Part shown: piece by piece, positions 33,048 to 34,729 of the stretch | How positions within the stretch are numbered: position 1 is the stretch's first letter | Layout: each line of letters starts with the position of its first letter | Assembly (NCBI GenBank): GCA_944324725.1 | Contig: CALUXJ010000008.1 | Span: 1-34,729, forward strand | Source of the DNA: an uncultured Acholeplasmatales bacterium | GTDB taxonomy: Bacteria > Bacillota_I > Bacilli_A > Acholeplasmatales > Anaeroplasmataceae | Length of the DNA: 34,729 nt | Direction of reading: 5' to 3' | Translations under genes and position numbers: made by a program | Notes under the pieces: model-generated | What the model was told of the DNA's origin: nothing | The model's database searches: none | Seen by the model: the letters and a program-made list of their open reading frames with translations, nothing else

Positions 33048-34451
33048 CTAAGCTACAACGGAAATTCTGATTCCATAAACGTTAACACCGCTAGATGGAC
33101 TGCCTAAAGCATAAACATTACCACCATCTACCGTAATCGTTGTCATGCTTAAACTTGCCCCTAAAGCTGTAAAGCTACCAAGAGCTGTACCATTTTTAAA
33201 TGCATCTTGATAAATATCTAAAACCCGATCAGAACCACTACTACTAGACATGCAATAAACTGTGATTTGAACTTGTTTATCGGCATACATAGATAAATCT
33301 AATACTAAAGATCTAGCCGTTGCAGAACCTGAACCACCAAGTTTTAATCTTTGAGTAAAGCTTGTGCCATCATCGGCAGTTTTATTGCTTCCATCGATAG
33401 TAACACCCTTACCAGAAGCAGCTAAAACATCAATCTTATAAGCACCAGTTGAATCCATCCAAACGAAGTTTGCTTCATTTGAGCCAGTTGTTAAACTATC
33501 AGCTGTAAAGAATACCTCTTCTAAAGCCTCTTCATCACTCTTTTCTACTACAATTGTAACATCAGCTGTAGCCGTAACATTATTTTCTACATAAGTTACA
33601 ACAGCTGTCTGCTCACCTACTGTATTTTTGTCATAGGTAATCGTAACTAAACTATTGTCAACTGGACGAGAAAGTTCACTGACGTAAGTAGCTGTAATTG
33701 TCCAGCCAGAAATATCGATATCCTTATATTGTTCAACTATATTCAAATTATTTGTATTAACACTAATGCTTTCTAATACATCGCTAACACTTACATAAAC
33801 CCCATTTTTAACTGTTAATGTTTGCGAATGACCATTAAGTTGATACGTTTCACTATAAGAAACAACAACTTCATAATAATCATTTGGAATGTTCATATCG
33901 ATTTTACTTGTATCAACTTGATAATCTTGACTAGTCAAATCTTTAGTTGAACCATCACTATAAATAGCTTTAGCTGCTAGACCAGTTAAATCTAGCTCCT
34001 CAGTAGCTAAGTATTCAGTCTTAGTTGGTTCAGTTAATTCTAGACCAACAACATATTTAGTTGTTAACTCTGGAATTATCTCTTTGACCTCTACACTATA
34101 TTCCATTTGCTTAAAAATAGTGTCTGTTGAATAATAAACATTAATCACATAATCGCCAACAAAATTAGAGTCGAAATTTGATGAATCAACTTGACAATCT
34201 CCTGTTACATCAAGAGTTGAATCATCACTGTAATTAATTAATACCTTCAAACCATTAGAATTGAACTCATCCCCTAGATAGAAGCTTTTACTTACGGCTG
34301 AATCATCGAGTACAATACTCTCAATGGTTTTGTTTGGGCCTTCATTATTGGTATTATTGTCATCTGGATTAGAATTATCCTTACAAGCAGCTAAGCTACC
34401 AATACATAAAAGACTCAAAAAACTTAATAATATTTTTTTCATCCTTTTCAT
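33048..34451 (-). CDS. Surface lipoprotein with bacterial Ig-like (Big_3) repeats, possible pectin-binding partner
   Basis: The 467-residue protein has a signal peptide with lipobox LAAC (Cys23) and an Asn/Asp linker. Three Ig-like repeats follow (about 40-125, 128-235, 238-310; YLGDEFNSNGLKVLINYSDDSTLDVT type), then a C-terminal domain (about 315-467; LKLGGSGSATARSLVLDLSMYADKQVQITVYCMSSS) that looks like a carbohydrate-binding beta-sandwich, though I cannot name the family. No catalytic motif is seen. Its stop codon lies in the ribosome binding region of the lyase gene, so both are made together. A start at 34442 (three codons in) is also possible. It probably holds pectin near the lyase. 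Confidence 0.8.
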   Translation of the reverse strand: MKRMKKILLSFLSLLCIGSLAACKDNSNPDDNNTNNEGPNKTIESIVLDDSAVSKSFYLGDEFNSNGLKVLINYSDDSTLDVTGDCQVDSSNFDSNFVGDYVINVYYSTDTIFKQMEYSVEVKEIIPELTTKYVVGLELTEPTKTEYLATEELDLTGLAAKAIYSDGSTKDLTSQDYQVDTSKIDMNIPNDYYEVVVSYSETYQLNGHSQTLTVKNGVYVSVSDVLESISVNTNNLNIVEQYKDIDISGWTITATYVSELSRPVDNSLVTITYDKNTVGEQTAVVTYVENNVTATADVTIVVEKSDEEALEEVFFTADSLTTGSNEANFVWMDSTGAYKIDVLAASGKGVTIDGSNKTADDGTSFTQRLKLGGSGSATARSLVLDLSMYADKQVQITVYCMSSSSGSDRVLDIYQDAFKNGTALGSFTALGASLSMTTITVDGGNVYALGSPSSGVNVYGIRISVVA

Positions 34452-34473
34452 TTCCTTCCTAAGATATAGTACT

Positions 34474-34502
34474 ATTTTAGCATTAATGTAAGCGCTTGTA
34501 AA
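34474..34502 (-). promoter_or_regulatory. Promoter of the pectate lyase operon with overlapping operator
   Basis: Minus strand TTTACA (34502-34497), 17-base spacer, extended -10 TGC-TAAAAT (34479-34474). A LacI/CcpA-type site, TGTAAGCGCTTGTA (34487-34500), covers part of the -35 and the spacer, which suits repression. Confidence 0.85.
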
Positions 34503-34582
34503 GAAAAGGAAGTTAAAGTAAATTAAAAGTTTTTTTATAATTAATGTTTTTTTTATAATTGTATTATAGAATAATTTAAAGC

Positions 34583-34594
34583 AAAAGCGCTTTT
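34583..34594. promoter_or_regulatory. Second LacI/CcpA-type operator, upstream
   Basis: AAAAGCGCTTTT is a perfect palindrome with the same AAGCGCTT core as the promoter site. Its centre is 95 bases from that of the first site, about nine helical turns. Confidence 0.65.
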
Positions 34595-34634
34595 ATTATG
34601 AATAAGGAAATTATCATTTAAATAATTAAATAAA

Positions 34635-34656
34635 AAACGGCTAATTTTAGCCGTTT
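34635..34656 (-). terminator. Terminator for a minus-strand unit beyond the window
   Basis: AAACGGCTAA (34635-34644) and TTAGCCGTTT (34647-34656) form a strong stem; on the minus strand it is followed by a T run (34637-34632), so it should stop transcripts entering from the right. Confidence 0.75.
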
Positions 34657-34668
34657 CAGATTGTTGAC

Positions 34669-34715
34669 AAAGCGATTATTTAGACAGTCATTTAGGCTGA
34701 AAAAATAGTCGCTTT
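34669..34715. repeat. Imperfect long palindrome at the right end
   Basis: AAAGCGA (34669-34675) pairs with TCGCTTT (34709-34715), and inner TATTT/AAATA and CAG/CTG pairs extend the stem. T-rich sequence follows on the plus strand. It could be a terminator, a small RNA end or an element end. Confidence 0.5.
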
Positions 34716-34729
34716 TATTTTTTTTAAAA

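Noticed and set aside
34614..34729. Open minus-strand frame running in from the right edge and ending near 34614
   Set aside because: The frame crosses two strong hairpins with T tails and has unremarkable, low-complexity content; it is more likely non-coding spacer after a gene outside the window.
1..34729. Alternative genetic code with TGA as Trp
   Set aside because: Trp is encoded by TGG throughout and TGA ends at least two genes in coupled overlaps (near 8647 and 28162).

Overview
The window is a low-GC segment from what is probably an uncultured gut member of the Bacilli (an Erysipelotrichales / RF39 / RFN20-like Firmicute or Tenericute-type lineage). This placement is inferred from base composition, AGGAGG-type ribosome binding sites, sigma-A promoters with 17-base spacers, lipoprotein signal peptides and gene families; no marker-gene placement was possible. 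TGA is a normal stop here (the tadA-GNAT gene and the LplB-type permease both end in TGA inside overlaps with the next start), so the Mycoplasma code does not apply. No tRNA, rRNA, CRISPR array or recognisable IS element was seen.

Left part (1-15.9 kb), housekeeping and accessory genes. It opens with the 3' part of a patatin-like phospholipase gene that has lost its front end next to a hairpin-rich 75-base stretch. Then come an arginase-fold protein, a small alarmone synthetase, a solitary serine recombinase, Xaa-Pro aminopeptidase, CvpA, a tiny P-loop protein, a Schlafen/AlbA-type protein and a methyltransferase-GNAT fusion. The small SRP RNA with its own promoter follows, then a CorA transporter, a TadA-GNAT fusion, thymidine kinase, ribosomal protein L31, PyrR, YebC, an AEC transporter, MnmE and a surface protein with Ig-like repeats. 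rpmE-tdk and tadA near the SRP RNA resemble gene orders known from Bacillus.

Middle (16-18.9 kb, plus strand): a NitT/TauT-type lipoprotein plus permease with no ATPase beside them, then an LrgA/LrgB pair whose promoter lies inside a perfect 13-base inverted repeat.

Right part (18.97-34.5 kb, minus strand): a pectin-use locus in two operons. The distal operon (promoter about 34.48 kb) encodes two surface lipoproteins: one with Ig-like domains and a possible binding module, and a 1210-residue family 9 pectate lyase. The second operon (consensus promoter about 28.94 kb) encodes an LplB/LplC/LplA-type importer, an MsmX-type ATPase, a GH28 polygalacturonase without a signal peptide, and five small polytopic membrane proteins I do not recognise. 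The inferred flow is: pectin is bound and cut at the surface, oligogalacturonides are imported, and GH28 trims them in the cytoplasm. Sites of the CcpA/LacI type (core AANCGNTT) lie at both promoters, and a strong hairpin follows the binding-protein gene.

The most interesting parts are the five membrane proteins arranged around the pectin importer, the two GNAT fusions, the operator layouts, and the ATPase-less ABC pair.
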